A stretch of DNA of 64,000 bases, taken from contig NZ_PRDW01000001.1 in the NCBI RefSeq assembly GCF_002927045.1, positions 1 to 64,000 of the forward strand, written 5' to 3'. Source of the stretch: Mycetohabitans endofungorum (GTDB lineage: Bacteria > Pseudomonadota > Gammaproteobacteria > Burkholderiales > Burkholderiaceae). Below the pieces are notes generated by a model. That model did no database searches. It saw only the letters and a list, made by a program, of their open reading frames with translations, and was not told the origin of the DNA. Within the stretch, counting starts at the first letter, position 1. The number at the start of each line of letters is the position of its first letter. Of this stretch, positions 1 to 8,692 are shown in pieces. The translations under genes and the position numbers were made by a program.

Positions 1-1416
1 CTGTATCTGAGCGAGAGTGGCAGCAGTCGTGCCCGCACGCAGAGCGCGATCAGTGATGCCGAGATCGAGATTACGAACCCTGATCAGCAGAAGCAGGCTA
101 TCGCGGGGCTGAACCGCGATGCGACGAATCTGAACGGTCGGGTGGATCAGACGCCAGACATCCAGCAGAGCTTGCAGAGTCAAGGCGAGCTGATGAGCGC
201 GATGCGTGACGCCGGCGAGGCGGTTGCGCGGCGGATCGGGGACGTGGCCGATGCCAAGCGCGACGCCTTGCTCCAGGCGGCTAGCGAGAGCGACGATCCG
301 CAACTGAAGCAGCAGTATTTGGCCGAAGCGGCCCAATGGGATGAGAGCGGGCGCTACCGCGTTGGCCTGCAGAGCGCGGGCGGCTCGCTGGTGGGAGGCA
401 TTGGCGGGGGGCTGTTGGGGGCGGCGCAAAGTGGCGCGGGGTCGTTGGTATCGGCGTTGCTGGCGAATAAGCTTGATGCGGTGAGCCGGCAGATTGCGGA
501 TCAGAAGCCGACCGGCAATGCGGACTTGGACAAGACGCTGGGCAACATTGTGGCGAATGTGATGTCGAGCGTGGCGGGGGGCGTGGTTGGGGGAACGCAG
601 GGTGCGCAGGCGGCGTATAACGTCGATCGGTTTAACAGGCAGTTGCATCCGCAGGAAAAAGCGTTGGCCCAACAGCTTGCAGAAAAGAGTGGTGACAAAT
701 ACAGCCAGCAGCAGATCGAAGACCAGATGCGGCAGATGTCGATGACAGAAGGTGGCCAAACTTATGCCGGAAGTCCCGACACCTTGATCGGTGAACAGCG
801 TCCGACGGATGCAGAGGCCAAGTGGGTATATGCAGGTGAGACTGCGGACGGTAAGCCAATCCTAACTCAGGCGACGGTAACGAATAATGCTGAGCTGCAG
901 CGGTATATCGTGGATGCGATGAGCAGCAGCGATGTGCCAAGCACGATCAGCTACACCGCGGCGCCCATGCAACCAGAGCTAGGACCGCGAAGGTATGCGC
1001 TCAAGCCCCCGAAGCCCTGTGCGACGGCAGAGTGTGCAGCGGGACTAACGCCAGCGGGAATGCTTTATTATCCGCCGGATTTGCCGAAGGAGCAGATTGC
1101 GGATACTGCTGCTGCTTTATCGACAGCAGCTGGCCGGTTTGGTGCGACAACGGGTGCGATTGCGGCCATACCTTCGCCGTATGCTCCTGCTGCTACGACA
1201 CTTACACTCAGTGCGGCAATGGTTGGTTTGGGAGCTAGTGCTGTGGAGCAAGTGTTCAGGCCGAATCCGGTTGCGTTTGGGGTTGATAGTTTTATCGATC
1301 TTGGAACTTTCACTGCAACAGAGAAGTATCCGCTTTGGGGGCCAGTGATCAACGAGCTAGGAAATTACATAAAAGGATCGGACTGGGTAATCAAGCAAAA
1401 AAATCAGAAATTCTGA
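1..1416 (+). CDS. C-terminal part of CdiA/FhaB-like contact-dependent toxin (5' end outside window)
   Basis: The reading frame is open from base 1, so this is the end of a much larger gene; the GTG at 142 is internal. The visible 471 residues look like the pre-toxin and toxin end of a Burkholderia-type filamentous hemagglutinin exported by two-partner secretion. Glycine/alanine-rich stretches (SLVGGIGGGLLG) are followed by a segment with NRQLHPQE, a neighbourhood common just before variable toxin tips. No canonical VENN or NxxLYN junction is seen. The last ~120 residues carry alanine-rich hydrophobic segments (around 1090-1250) and a short basic tail. Together with the membrane protein 4 bp downstream, this suggests a membrane-acting toxin, which is inference. 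The 3' end is less GC-rich than the core genes, as is usual for swapped toxin tips. The toxin class is not identified. Confidence 0.75.
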   Translation: MYLSESGSSRARTQSAISDAEIEITNPDQQKQAIAGLNRDATNLNGRVDQTPDIQQSLQSQGELMSAMRDAGEAVARRIGDVADAKRDALLQAASESDDPQLKQQYLAEAAQWDESGRYRVGLQSAGGSLVGGIGGGLLGAAQSGAGSLVSALLANKLDAVSRQIADQKPTGNADLDKTLGNIVANVMSSVAGGVVGGTQGAQAAYNVDRFNRQLHPQEKALAQQLAEKSGDKYSQQQIEDQMRQMSMTEGGQTYAGSPDTLIGEQRPTDAEAKWVYAGETADGKPILTQATVTNNAELQRYIVDAMSSSDVPSTISYTAAPMQPELGPRRYALKPPKPCATAECAAGLTPAGMLYYPPDLPKEQIADTAAALSTAAGRFGATTGAIAAIPSPYAPAATTLTLSAAMVGLGASAVEQVFRPNPVAFGVDSFIDLGTFTATEKYPLWGPVINELGNYIKGSDWVIKQKNQKF

Positions 1417-1420
1417 AAAA

Positions 1421-1690
1421 ATGAAAAGATTTAAGATTATTGACAACGGCAACCTAACTAGGAGCGTCCGCATTGGATTTTACGTAATCGGTGTAGGGCT
1501 TGGATACATAAGTCTGGAGTATTGGCACTCAGCACTACTTTTTACATTAGGTCTGTTTCTTGCCGCGATAGCAGGGTATTCTAGTCGAGCGGCCATGCTC
1601 AAGATTAAGCCGCTCGACAGCTCTTATCATAAAGCTCGGGAGAGCTATAAGGAAAAGGGGGGGGGTACTGAGAAGGACAGGACAAAATAG
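1421..1690 (+). CDS. Putative immunity protein of the preceding CDI-type toxin
   Basis: This 89-residue protein starts 4 bp after the toxin stop, as immunity genes do in cdiA-cdiI pairs. It has a basic N-terminus, then two adjacent hydrophobic segments (about residues 17-30 and 36-55), then a charged C-terminal tail; it looks like a small inner-membrane hairpin protein. A membrane immunity protein usually accompanies a toxin that acts on the inner membrane, but no homologue is recognised. Base composition is clearly lower in GC than the core genome, a sign of transfer. A run of nine G residues lies in the 3' part of the frame. Assignment as immunity rests on position and size. Confidence 0.6.
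   Translation: MKRFKIIDNGNLTRSVRIGFYVIGVGLGYISLEYWHSALLFTLGLFLAAIAGYSSRAAMLKIKPLDSSYHKARESYKEKGGGTEKDRTK
1657..1665 (+). repeat. Poly-G tract (9 G) inside the immunity gene
   Basis: Nine consecutive G residues lie in the last third of the putative immunity gene, encoding part of a Lys-Gly-rich tail. Homopolymeric G runs of this length are prone to slipped-strand mispairing. A change of one base would replace the last dozen codons but leave the two membrane segments intact. Confidence 0.7.
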
Positions 1691-1752
1691 ATACGAGGTT
1701 TAACTAAGCTTACCTCGTACACATCTTAGGTGCGACATCACGACATCGCTGA

Positions 1753-2787
1753 AACTGGAAAGCTTGGTACGCCTCGAACTTCGCCGAATTCGGCATCAAG
1801 GCCAGCGCTCTTGCTGGTCTGCACTTACACTTTTTCCTGCAAACTAGGCTACTCGCGAAGCCGGGCGACATGGGCGCGTTCATTACCTCGGCTGAGTGGA
1901 TGGACGTGAACTACGGTTCAGCACTGCGCCGGCTGCTACTTGAGGAACTGGGCGGCATTGCCCTGCACGTGCTTGAGCCAACCGTCGAAGCCTTTCCTGG
2001 TACGGCGACGACTGCTGCGATCACATGCTTTCGCGTCGGGGAGATGGATGAGCCGGTGCGCGTTCGCGACGTCGGCGAGCTGGAACAACTTAACGGCCTG
2101 ACCAAGGGAGCCGAGATTCCGCGCGAGCGGCTACAAGCCGCTCCGCGCTGGTCGATCATTGTTCGACCGTCTGAGCCTGCTATGGCCGGCGACATCGAGC
2201 TTGGCGAGCTGTTCCGCGTGCACCGAGGTCAGGTCACAGGCGCAAACGATATCTGGATTGCAGGCGAGCACGCAAAGGATCTGCCTGAGCGCGTCAAGCT
2301 GCCGACAGTCACTAAGGCCAAGGATTTGATCCTAGCTGGTGCTCAGCTGCAGTCGGCAGAAGCCCTACGGCGTGTGATTGATCTTCCTGCCGAGTTGGAT
2401 GATTTCACCAAGGAAGAGTGTTGCCGCATCAACGCCTTTCTTTCGTGGGCGAAGCTGAACGGTGCCGATCAGAGCTACATCGCGCAACACCGCAAAGCCT
2501 GGTGGTCGGTGGGGCTCAAGGCTCCGGCCCCGATCCTTTGCACCTATATGGCTCGTCGGCCGCCGCAATTCACGCTCAACGCATGCGACGCGCGGCACAT
2601 CAACGTCGCGCACGGCCTCTACCCGCGCGAGCCGCTGGCCGATGGCGTGATGGCCCGGCTGGTGACGTGGCTCAACAAGAACATCAACACGGGGAGCGGC
2701 AGAACGTATGCCGGCGGTTTGACCAAGTTCGAGCCCAAGGAGATCGAGCGCCTGCGCATCCCAAGTCTGGAAACACTCCTCACATGA
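1753..2787 (+). pseudogene. N-terminally truncated N6-adenine DNA methyltransferase (Eco57I/XamI type)
   Basis: The frame is open from the codon after a TGA at 1750 and reads straight through a possible ATG at 1870. The residues before that ATG (with NFAEFGIKAS and LQTRLLAKPGD) already look like the conserved part of a class I SAM-dependent adenine methyltransferase that follows the NPPY motif, so the homologous region predates any start. The SAM-binding FxGxG and catalytic NPPY motifs are missing. The remainder (about 344 codons) matches the target-recognition half in style, ending in a region with GGLTKFEPKEIERL. It overlaps by 4 bp a relic resembling a XamI-type endonuclease. I read it as a decayed restriction-modification pair. 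A shortened translated product from 1870 cannot be excluded but could not be catalytic. Confidence 0.6.
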
Positions 2788-2966
2788 CGAGCGCACCAAC
2801 TCGATGGACCGCAGCCGAACTTGCCGAAGACGCTGCTACCTCTGCTAGCCAGTTCCGGGCTGAGCGCCTGGCCGTCTCTGACGCCTGGGAAGCGCACTAC
2901 ACCCAAGCGCGCGGCAACGAGGACGAGCGCGCACAGCGTCCTCATTTTCGCTTCCCCTTTGGGTAG
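2784..2966 (+). pseudogene. N-terminal fragment of a XamI-like restriction endonuclease
   Basis: An ATG at 2784 overlaps the methyltransferase stop (ATGA), the usual arrangement in a coupled restriction-modification operon. The 60 residues (with WTAAELAEDA near the start and FRAERLA after it) resemble the opening of XamI-family endonucleases, where a WTxxELxxDA segment precedes an FRxERL segment. The frame stops after 60 codons, whereas the family is several hundred residues long, so only the beginning remains. No catalytic residues are present. The family call is from memory of the N-terminal pattern. Confidence 0.45.
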
Positions 2967-3031
2967 TCCTGCCGTGCGTCGATGATGCGCACAATCTCAA
3001 TCACGCCGGCACCTTTCGCTTTTCGCTAACC

Positions 3032-3130
3032 ATGTTGCTGGTTCTCGACGCGGAATATACTGGCCTCGGTCAATCACGGCCCAAGTTCATCAGCCTCGCA
3101 CTCGTGGCCGAAAATGGCTGGCGCGATTAA
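3032..3130 (+). pseudogene. N-terminal scrap of a 3'-5' exonuclease-like protein
   Basis: Thirty-two codons from ATG 3032 read as the first strands of a DnaQ-fold exonuclease: a hydrophobic strand, an acidic DAEYT segment like the DTEFT exo I motif, then a second strand ISLALVAENG like the usual ISIGLVAEDG. The match stops at about 3118, exactly where TnpB-like sequence begins in another frame. It is therefore a gene cut off by the mobile-element junction. Confidence 0.45.
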
Positions 3131-3251
3131 CATTTTAAGGGCGGGACATGCCCGCCTTGCCTGTGAAGTGAGCGTTGCAGTCATGCCACTAGCAGTAGGA
3201 ACCCACCGAAGCGGCTCACTGCGGCTCGAGACGTCGAGGCGAGCGCCGTAG
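3118..3251 (+). pseudogene. C-terminal remnant of IS200/IS605-family TnpB
   Basis: In the frame ending at TAG 3249-3251 the translation contains AINILRAGHARLACEVS, the hallmark of the TnpB C-terminus just after the last catalytic aspartate (A-x-N-I-L-x-x-G). All RuvC catalytic residues and the zinc ribbon are missing, so the nuclease is dead. The 5' junction cuts into the exonuclease fragment. The 3' side still carries the right end of the element. Confidence 0.7.
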
Positions 3252-3286
3252 GAATCCCCGGAATTTAAGCGGGGGAGGATGTCAAG
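3131..3286 (+). ncRNA. Omega-RNA region and right end of a dead IS605-type element
   Basis: In IS200/IS605 elements the guide RNA (omegaRNA) overlaps the 3' end of tnpB and finishes at the right end. Here the TnpB stop is followed by the conserved GGAATCCCCGGAATTTAAGC stretch and a complementary GGGGGA arm (hairpin about 3253-3276), then GGATGTCAAG, the usual right-end sequence. The right boundary is near 3285-3286. The next 20 bases, which would form the guide, cover the start codon of ybaK. Whether the RNA is transcribed is unknown. Confidence 0.5.
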
Positions 3287-3296
3287 ACGGATCTCC

Positions 3297-3788
3297 ATGG
3301 CAAAGAACAAGCACGTTTCACAAACGCCGGCCACCCAACTACTGCGACATCACCATGTCGAGTTCGGCGAGCATCTCTACGACTACGTGGAGCACGGCGG
3401 CACCGCCGAATCCGCGCGGCAGCTCGGTGTACCCGAGCATTGTGTGATCAAGACGCTGGTGATGGAGGATGAGCATGCGAAACCGCTGATCGTGCTGATG
3501 CACGGCGATCGCACGGTGTCGACCAAGAACCTGGCGCGTCAAATCGGCGCCAAGCGTATCGAGCCGTGCAGGCCCGACGTCGCGAACCGGCATTCGGGCT
3601 ACTTGGTCGGCGGCACGTCACCATTCGGCACGCGCAAGCCGCTGCCAGTGTATGTGGAGCGCACGATCCTGTTGCTCGAACGGATTTACCTGAACGGCGG
3701 GCGTCGCGGTTACCTTGTGAGCCTTGCCCCGGCGGTACTCACGACACTGCTGGCCGCCACGCCAGTAGACTGCGCGAGCCCTGACTGA
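3297..3788 (+). CDS. ybaK: Cys-tRNA(Pro)/aminoacyl-tRNA deacylase, YbaK/EbsC family
   Basis: Trans-editing enzyme that hydrolyses mischarged Cys-tRNA(Pro). The 163-residue product shows the YbaK fold markers: VIKTLVMEDE, then LIVLMHGD, STKNLARQIGAKRIEPC, and the glycine motif HSGYLVGGTSPFG. Length fits the family (about 160). I start at ATG 3297 because the in-frame ATG at 3279 lies inside the IS605 right end. That insertion abuts the gene, so its original promoter and ribosome site have been replaced and no good Shine-Dalgarno is evident. The C-terminus is complete. Confidence 0.9.
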   Translation: MAKNKHVSQTPATQLLRHHHVEFGEHLYDYVEHGGTAESARQLGVPEHCVIKTLVMEDEHAKPLIVLMHGDRTVSTKNLARQIGAKRIEPCRPDVANRHSGYLVGGTSPFGTRKPLPVYVERTILLLERIYLNGGRRGYLVSLAPAVLTTLLAATPVDCASPD

Positions 3789-3822
3789 ACGCGTGGGATT
3801 GCGGCATGCAGCGCGCTGTCTT

Positions 3823-3899
3823 GCGTCATGTGCCATGCTTCGTGCTTCGTGCGCCATGCGCCATGCGCCATGCGCTATGCGTTATGCGTTATGCGTTAT
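3823..3899. repeat. Degenerate 7-bp tandem repeat, about 11 copies
   Basis: Consecutive heptads of the form GCGYYAT/GCGTTAT run without gaps: three GCGCCAT, one GCGCTAT and three GCGTTAT, preceded by four more divergent copies. The array lies between ybaK and the plsY promoter region (a TAGAAT at 3950-3955). The gradual change from CC to TT units suggests local duplication after point mutation. Confidence 0.85.
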
Positions 3900-3988
3900 G
3901 CATCGGCGCAGCAAGTTTTCGCGCGCGCCTGGGCACGTCCGGGGTTAGGTAGAATGACGCGCTTTGAACGAGTTGCACGTCCTCTTCC

Positions 3989-4612
3989 ATGGCTAACCTG
4001 CTTGTCGCCGTCGCGGCGTACCTAATCGGCTCGATATCGTTCGCGGTGATCGTCAGCGCCGCAATGGGACTATCCGACCCGCGCACCTATGGCTCGAGAA
4101 ACCCCGGTGCGACCAATGTGCTGCGCAGTGGCAACAAGGCGGCGGCGGTTCTGACGTTGCTTGGCGACGCTTTCAAGGGATGGCTTGCCGTGTGGCTCGT
4201 CAAGCATGTCGGCGCCGCATACGGGCTCGACGCACTCTCGGTGGCGTTGGCATCGATCGCCGTATTCGTCGGCCACCTGTATCCAGTGTTCTTCCGCTTC
4301 AAGGGCGGTAAGGGCGTGGCCACCGCGGCCGGCGTGCTGCTTGCGATCGACCCGGTACTCGGCATCGCAACCGCCGCCACGTGGCTAATCATTGCTTTCT
4401 TTTTCCGCTACTCGTCGTTGGCTGCACTCATTGCGGCGCTGTTCGCACCGTTGTTCGACCTGTTCATGTTCGGTGGCAACCCGATCGCCGTGGCCATCAT
4501 TGCCATGAGCGTGTTGCTGGTGTGGCGGCACCGCGCGAATATCAGCAAGCTACTAGCCGGACAGGAGAGCCGGATTGGCGACAAAAAAGGCGCATCCGGT
4601 GCGCGGCGGTGA
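3989..4612 (+). CDS. plsY: Acyl-phosphate:glycerol-3-phosphate acyltransferase PlsY
   Basis: Integral membrane enzyme that transfers acyl groups from acyl-phosphate to glycerol-3-phosphate, the first step of phospholipid synthesis. The 207-residue protein has about five hydrophobic segments and the three PlsY motifs: [12 protein letters not shown] (about 35-46), GHLYPVFF followed by FKGGKGVAT (95-112), and a C-terminal segment with VWRHRANI. Length is usual. A TAGAAT hexamer at 3950-3955 may be its -10 box. It converges on yajQ, 28 bp downstream. Confidence 0.96.
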   Translation: MANLLVAVAAYLIGSISFAVIVSAAMGLSDPRTYGSRNPGATNVLRSGNKAAAVLTLLGDAFKGWLAVWLVKHVGAAYGLDALSVALASIAVFVGHLYPVFFRFKGGKGVATAAGVLLAIDPVLGIATAATWLIIAFFFRYSSLAALIAALFAPLFDLFMFGGNPIAVAIIAMSVLLVWRHRANISKLLAGQESRIGDKKGASGARR

Positions 4613-4640
4613 CGGCCGGGGCCGCTAGGCAACGCGCCGC

Positions 4641-5126
4641 TCAGTCGCGAAAATTATTGAAGTCGAGCGGGGCGTCGCTCACTTCTTTGCGCAGCATCGC
4701 AATGACGGATTGCAGATCGTCGCGCTTGGCGCCGCTCACGCGCACCGCGTCACCCTGTATGCTGGCTTGCACTTTGATCTTGCTGTCTTTGACTAGCTTG
4801 ACGATCTTTTTTGCGAGATCGCCCGCCACGCCTTTTTTAACGGTGACGAGTTGCTTGACCTTGTCGCCGCCGATTTTCTCGATCTTGCCGTAGTCGAGAA
4901 AGCGCACGTCGACCTGGCGCTTGGCCATTTTCTGCAGCAACACGTCCTTGACCTGGCCGAGCTTGAAATCATCGTCGGCGAACAGTGTCAGTTCACGTTC
5001 CTTTTGCTCGACGCGCGCATCCGATCCCTTGAAGTCGAAGCGCGTCGAGATTTCCTTGTTCGACTGCTCGACCGCGTTCTTGACCTCAACCATGTTGGCT
5101 TCCACGACTACATCGAACGACGGCAT
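4641..5126 (-). CDS. yajQ: YajQ family nucleotide-binding protein
   Basis: 161-residue cytoplasmic protein of the YajQ family (two RRM-like domains, nucleotide or c-di-GMP binding in characterised members). It begins [10 protein letters not shown] and contains [10 protein letters not shown] and the C-terminal LDFNNFRD typical of the family. I use the ATG at 5126 instead of one 30 bp upstream because GGGAG lies at a good distance before it and the family starts with MPSFD. The gene is divergent from murB; the spacer carries a TATAAT at 5206-5211 facing murB. Confidence 0.95.
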   Translation of the reverse strand: MPSFDVVVEANMVEVKNAVEQSNKEISTRFDFKGSDARVEQKERELTLFADDDFKLGQVKDVLLQKMAKRQVDVRFLDYGKIEKIGGDKVKQLVTVKKGVAGDLAKKIVKLVKDSKIKVQASIQGDAVRVSGAKRDDLQSVIAMLRKEVSDAPLDFNNFRD

Positions 5127-5313
5127 TGCATTTTCTCCCGAAAGAATTGCCAGCACGGCTGCGCGACGCCCGGTGCGCGATGCCGGGACAATCGTGACGA
5201 GCCGCTATAATGCGACACATTTTGTCATTTTACCGATGGCCTGCGTTTTGCCAAATCGCGCGCCACGCCTGCCGCGCCAAAGCGGACCGTGTGCGCGTCG
5301 GCGGCGTTGACCC

Positions 5314-6378
5314 ATGATGGCCTTTGCGATGTCCCGATTGACTGACGCTGACCTGGCGCCCAATGCGCTGCAGGCGGACTATTCACTGCGAGATCACAAT
5401 ACGTTTGGCTTCGACGCGCGCGCGCGACTGGGCGGTGCGATCCGCTCGGAAGCCGCCCTCGCTGCGCTGCGTGCCGATCAGCGGATCGCTGGCATGCCGC
5501 GCCTGGTGTTGGGCGCGGGCAGCAACGTCGTGCTCACGCGCGACTTCGATGGTTTGGCGCTCGTGATCGACTTGCGCGGCAGGCGCGTCGTCGCGCAGAC
5601 TGACGATGCCTACATCGTCGAGGCCGCTGCCGGCGAGCGCTGGCACGACTTCGTTGACTGGACGCTGCAACAAGGCATGGCCGGATTGGAGAATCTTGCG
5701 TTGATCCCCGGTACGGTCGGCGCCGCGCCGGTGCAGAATATCGGTGCATATGGCCTCGAGCTTGCCGAGCGCTTTGAACGGTTGCGCGCGCTCGACATGG
5801 TCGACGGGCGTATCGTGGACCTCGATGCACAAGCCTGCGCGTTCGGCTATCGCGACAGCGTATTCAAGCATGCTGCGCGTGACCGGCTGATCATCCTGTC
5901 TGTTGCGTTTCGCTTGCCGAAGCGATGGCGCGCCCGCGCTTCGTATGCGGACGTTGCAAGCTGGCTCGCCGCGAGCGGGATTGGCGAGCCGACGGCGCGA
6001 CAGATCTTCGACGCGGTTACCGCGATCCGGCGTGAAAAGCTGCCTGACCCGGCAGTCCTGGGCAACGCAGGCAGTTTTTTCAAGAATCCGATTGTCGATG
6101 CCGAGCAGTTTGCGGCGCTGCGCGCGAAGGAGCCGGATATCGTGTGCTACACGCAGCGTGATGGCCGCGTCAAGCTGGCCGCCGGTTGGATGATCGATCG
6201 CTGCGGGTGGAAAGGGCGCTCGATCGGCGCGGCCGCCGTGCACGAGCGCCAGGCCCTGGTGCTGGTCAATCGCGGTGGCGCGACCGGCGAACAGGTCTTG
6301 GCGCTGGCGCAGGCGATCCGCGCCGATGTCAGCCAGCGCTTCGGCGTGGAACTCGACATGGAGCCGCTCGTCGTCTGA
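5314..6378 (+). CDS. murB: UDP-N-acetylenolpyruvoylglucosamine reductase MurB
   Basis: FAD enzyme that reduces UDP-GlcNAc-enolpyruvate to UDP-MurNAc in peptidoglycan synthesis. The FAD-binding GAGSNVV (about residue 67), [17 protein letters not shown], the catalytic serine in GSFFKNP and the terminal glutamate in DMEPLVV are all present; it is the longer, E. coli-like type. The ORF gives 354 residues; starting at the second methionine (5329, MSRLTD) would give 349, and the choice is unsettled. A TATAAT at 5206-5211 is a likely -10 element. The 232 bp after the stop show nothing recognisable. Confidence 0.95.
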   Translation: MMAFAMSRLTDADLAPNALQADYSLRDHNTFGFDARARLGGAIRSEAALAALRADQRIAGMPRLVLGAGSNVVLTRDFDGLALVIDLRGRRVVAQTDDAYIVEAAAGERWHDFVDWTLQQGMAGLENLALIPGTVGAAPVQNIGAYGLELAERFERLRALDMVDGRIVDLDAQACAFGYRDSVFKHAARDRLIILSVAFRLPKRWRARASYADVASWLAASGIGEPTARQIFDAVTAIRREKLPDPAVLGNAGSFFKNPIVDAEQFAALRAKEPDIVCYTQRDGRVKLAAGWMIDRCGWKGRSIGAAAVHERQALVLVNRGGATGEQVLALAQAIRADVSQRFGVELDMEPLVV

Positions 6379-6610
6379 ATCCGCGCCTCCCCCAGTGCTG
6401 GTACTGGCGAACCTGCGGCTGTCCGCCGGAACTGCGGGGCGGCTGTTGCGCATCGGGTGCTGGGCACGGCGTGTCGCGCGGATCCCGACTCGCATCAGCC
6501 GTGCGCCGCGATATGTGCGAGCGGCGTGTTGTAATGGATCTGCGCGGCGTCCTGCAACGGCCGGCTCGACGGTTCGTTCCGCCGTCGCGGCGCACGGCCG
6601 ACGATAGGAC

Positions 6611-7543
6611 TTAATGATTCAGGCGGCCGAGCATCAAGAACTCCATCAGCGCCTTTTGCACGTGTAGCCGGTTCTCGGCCTCGTCCCACACGACGCTTTG
6701 CCGACCGTCGATGACGTCGGCACTCACTTCCTCGCCGCGATGTGCGGGCAGGCAATGCATGAACAGCGCGTCAGGCTGCGCGAGCGCCATCAGTTCCGCA
6801 TCGACGCACCAATCCGCGAACGCGGCCTTGCGTGCGTCGTTTTCTTGTTCGAAGCCCATGCTGGTCCACACATCGGTCGTGACCAGGTGGGCGCCTTCGC
6901 AGGCGGCGCGCGGATCGTCGGTTTCCTCAAACGATGCCAGGTGTGCCGGGTCAATCGAGGCATGATTGAGCCTGTATTCCGGCGGCGTCGACACGCGAAG
7001 CTTAAAACCGAGGATGTGCGCGGCCTCGATCCATGTATAAGCCATGTTATTCGCGTCGCCTACCCACGCGACGGTTTTGCCGCGGATCGGTCCCCGGTGC
7101 TCGTGGAACGTGAAGACGTCTGCCAGCACCTGGCACGGGTGATACTCGTTGGTCAGCCCATTGATGACCGGAACGCGCGAATTCTGTGCAAAGCGCCGCA
7201 GGATGTCCTGACCGAACGTACGAATCATAATGATGTCGACCATTCGCGATATGACCTGCGCCGCATCCTCGATCGGTTCGCCGCGACCCAGTTGTGTGTC
7301 GCGTGTGCTCATGAAGACCGCGTGGCCGCCCAGTTGGAAGATCCCGGCTTCGAACGAGAGCCGCGTGCGCGTCGAGTTTTTCTCGAAGATCATGGCCAGC
7401 GTGCGATCGTGCAACGGGTGATAGGTTTCGTAATTCTTGAACTTCTGTTTCAGAATCCGGGCGCGCTCCAGCACGTAATCGTAATCGTCGGCAGAAAAAT
7501 CCCGGAACTGCAGGTAGTGGCGAATCGTTTTGGTGGAGGTCAT
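6611..7543 (-). CDS. argF: Ornithine carbamoyltransferase
   Basis: Forms citrulline from ornithine and carbamoyl phosphate in arginine synthesis. The carbamoyl-phosphate loop STRTR (57-61), HPCQ, the ornithine-binding SMG and the catalytic HCLPAHRGEEV are intact in a 310-residue protein of normal length. It stands alone here; the partner aminotransferase gene lies 50 kb away (56358). Confidence 0.96.
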   Translation of the reverse strand: MTSTKTIRHYLQFRDFSADDYDYVLERARILKQKFKNYETYHPLHDRTLAMIFEKNSTRTRLSFEAGIFQLGGHAVFMSTRDTQLGRGEPIEDAAQVISRMVDIIMIRTFGQDILRRFAQNSRVPVINGLTNEYHPCQVLADVFTFHEHRGPIRGKTVAWVGDANNMAYTWIEAAHILGFKLRVSTPPEYRLNHASIDPAHLASFEETDDPRAACEGAHLVTTDVWTSMGFEQENDARKAAFADWCVDAELMALAQPDALFMHCLPAHRGEEVSADVIDGRQSVVWDEAENRLHVQKALMEFLMLGRLNH

Positions 7544-7762
7544 AAAAACAAATATGGCGGACTGAGCCGGTCAGTACGCCGGGCGCCGCCGCTTGCCATG
7601 TGGATCACTCTATCCAGCATAAAGGATTTCGGTGTCTTTGACGAGCCGGCCTACGCCCGCTGCCGCGCCGGACCGGGCATGGCTCTACTTTACACTGCGC
7701 CGGACGGTTCTCATTTGCGGGCGAACGGCCGGTTCACCGACGGATAACAAAGGCGGCGCGCG

Positions 7763-7804
7763 CCAGCTTGCGCGTTGCGCGCACCAGCTTGCGCGTTGCG
7801 CGCT
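7763..7804. repeat. 21-bp tandem duplication
   Basis: Two adjacent 21-bp copies beginning CCAGCTTGCGCGTTGCGCGC differ only at the last base. They lie in the 541-bp gap between argF and the DUF3579 gene, which otherwise holds only the promoter-like element at 7932. Confidence 0.85.
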
Positions 7805-7931
7805 CCCTGGTTCGGCTCGACGACTATTCAGCGCGCAGGCAGGTTCAGCGCGACGGTAGCGAGAACGACGGGAAAGCGCGGACCCGGTATCCCGGGCAGG
7901 GTGGTGCGCTGCGGCAAGGGACCGCGTGCGC

Positions 7932-7937
7932 TATAAT
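7932..7937 (+). promoter_or_regulatory. Probable -10 box upstream of the DUF3579 gene
   Basis: A perfect TATAAT lies about 150 bp before the DUF3579 start in a very GC-rich setting. The -35 position 17 bp upstream is a poor match, so the call rests on the -10 alone. Confidence 0.4.
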
Positions 7938-8084
7938 AAACGACTTTCGCGGCGAGCCTGCCGTCGTGGTGTCGCGCGGCAGTACGGCGTGGGAAAACAC
8001 GTCCGTGCGTCGCGGAGCCTCATTTGCCCTATTCGCGGGTGCCGTCGAGTCGGTGCTGGCGGGGCTGTCTTTCAGGTGTTCCAC

Positions 8085-8432
8085 ATGGGCGACTCATCCT
8101 CAACCGAATACTTCATTCAAGGCATTACCAAGAACGGAAAGAAGTTTCGGCCGAGTGACTGGTCGGAGCGGCTGTGCGGTGTGATGTCATCGTTTGGTCC
8201 AGGGGCGACGGGGCCGAACGCGAAGCTGAAGTATTCGCTATACGTGCGGCCTGTGATGCTCGGTGACATCAAGACGGTGATCGTCGATTCGCGGCTGCGC
8301 GACATTGAGCCGATGGCTTTCGATTTCGTGATGAATTTTGCCCGGGACAACGATCTGGTGGTGACCGAAGCCTGCGAGCTGCCGATCGAACATCCAGTGC
8401 AACGCGCCGCGCCCAAACGCGAGGTCGGCTAA
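8085..8432 (+). CDS. DUF3579 family protein
   Basis: 115-residue protein conserved in beta-proteobacteria (DUF3579), with YFIQGITKNGKKFRPSDWSERL near its start and VRPVMLGDIKTVIVD in the middle. Function unknown; no signal peptide or membrane segment. The ORF is open further upstream, but I start at the ATG at 8085 because that part of the protein matches the family and the upstream residues do not. A strong terminator follows about 95 bp after the stop. Confidence 0.85.
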   Translation: MGDSSSTEYFIQGITKNGKKFRPSDWSERLCGVMSSFGPGATGPNAKLKYSLYVRPVMLGDIKTVIVDSRLRDIEPMAFDFVMNFARDNDLVVTEACELPIEHPVQRAAPKREVG

Positions 8433-8524
8433 GCGGCGACGGCGAGCGACGGTTGTGGGCGGCGCCTGCCGCCGGATTTGCGTGGCCGCGTAGCGCCCTG
8501 CAATTTGGGTTGCCATCTCAGCGC

Positions 8525-8549
8525 AAAAAGCCCGCGATTGCGGGCTTTT
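8525..8549 (+). terminator. Rho-independent terminator after the DUF3579 gene
   Basis: A perfect 7-bp stem AGCCCGC/GCGGGCT with a GATT loop is followed by TTTT and preceded by AAAAA. It can therefore act for the DUF3579 gene and, on the opposite strand, for rpsT. Confidence 0.85.
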
Positions 8550-8692
8550 GCTTCGACTACTCCACTCCATCGCTGCGCCACCGGTGTTGCGCCGGGCCGA
8601 CTCGGTGCGTTTTGACGAACCCGGGTCTTCACACGACGCGCCCGCTTGGCGGGCCGCGCCGCGGGCGATCAACCCAACCGGCGCGTGGGGCT

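Noticed and set aside
3138-3159. Hairpin AAGGGCGGGACATGCCCGCCTT as a terminator.
   Set aside because: It lies in the TnpB coding remnant and belongs to the omega-RNA region; no T-run follows.
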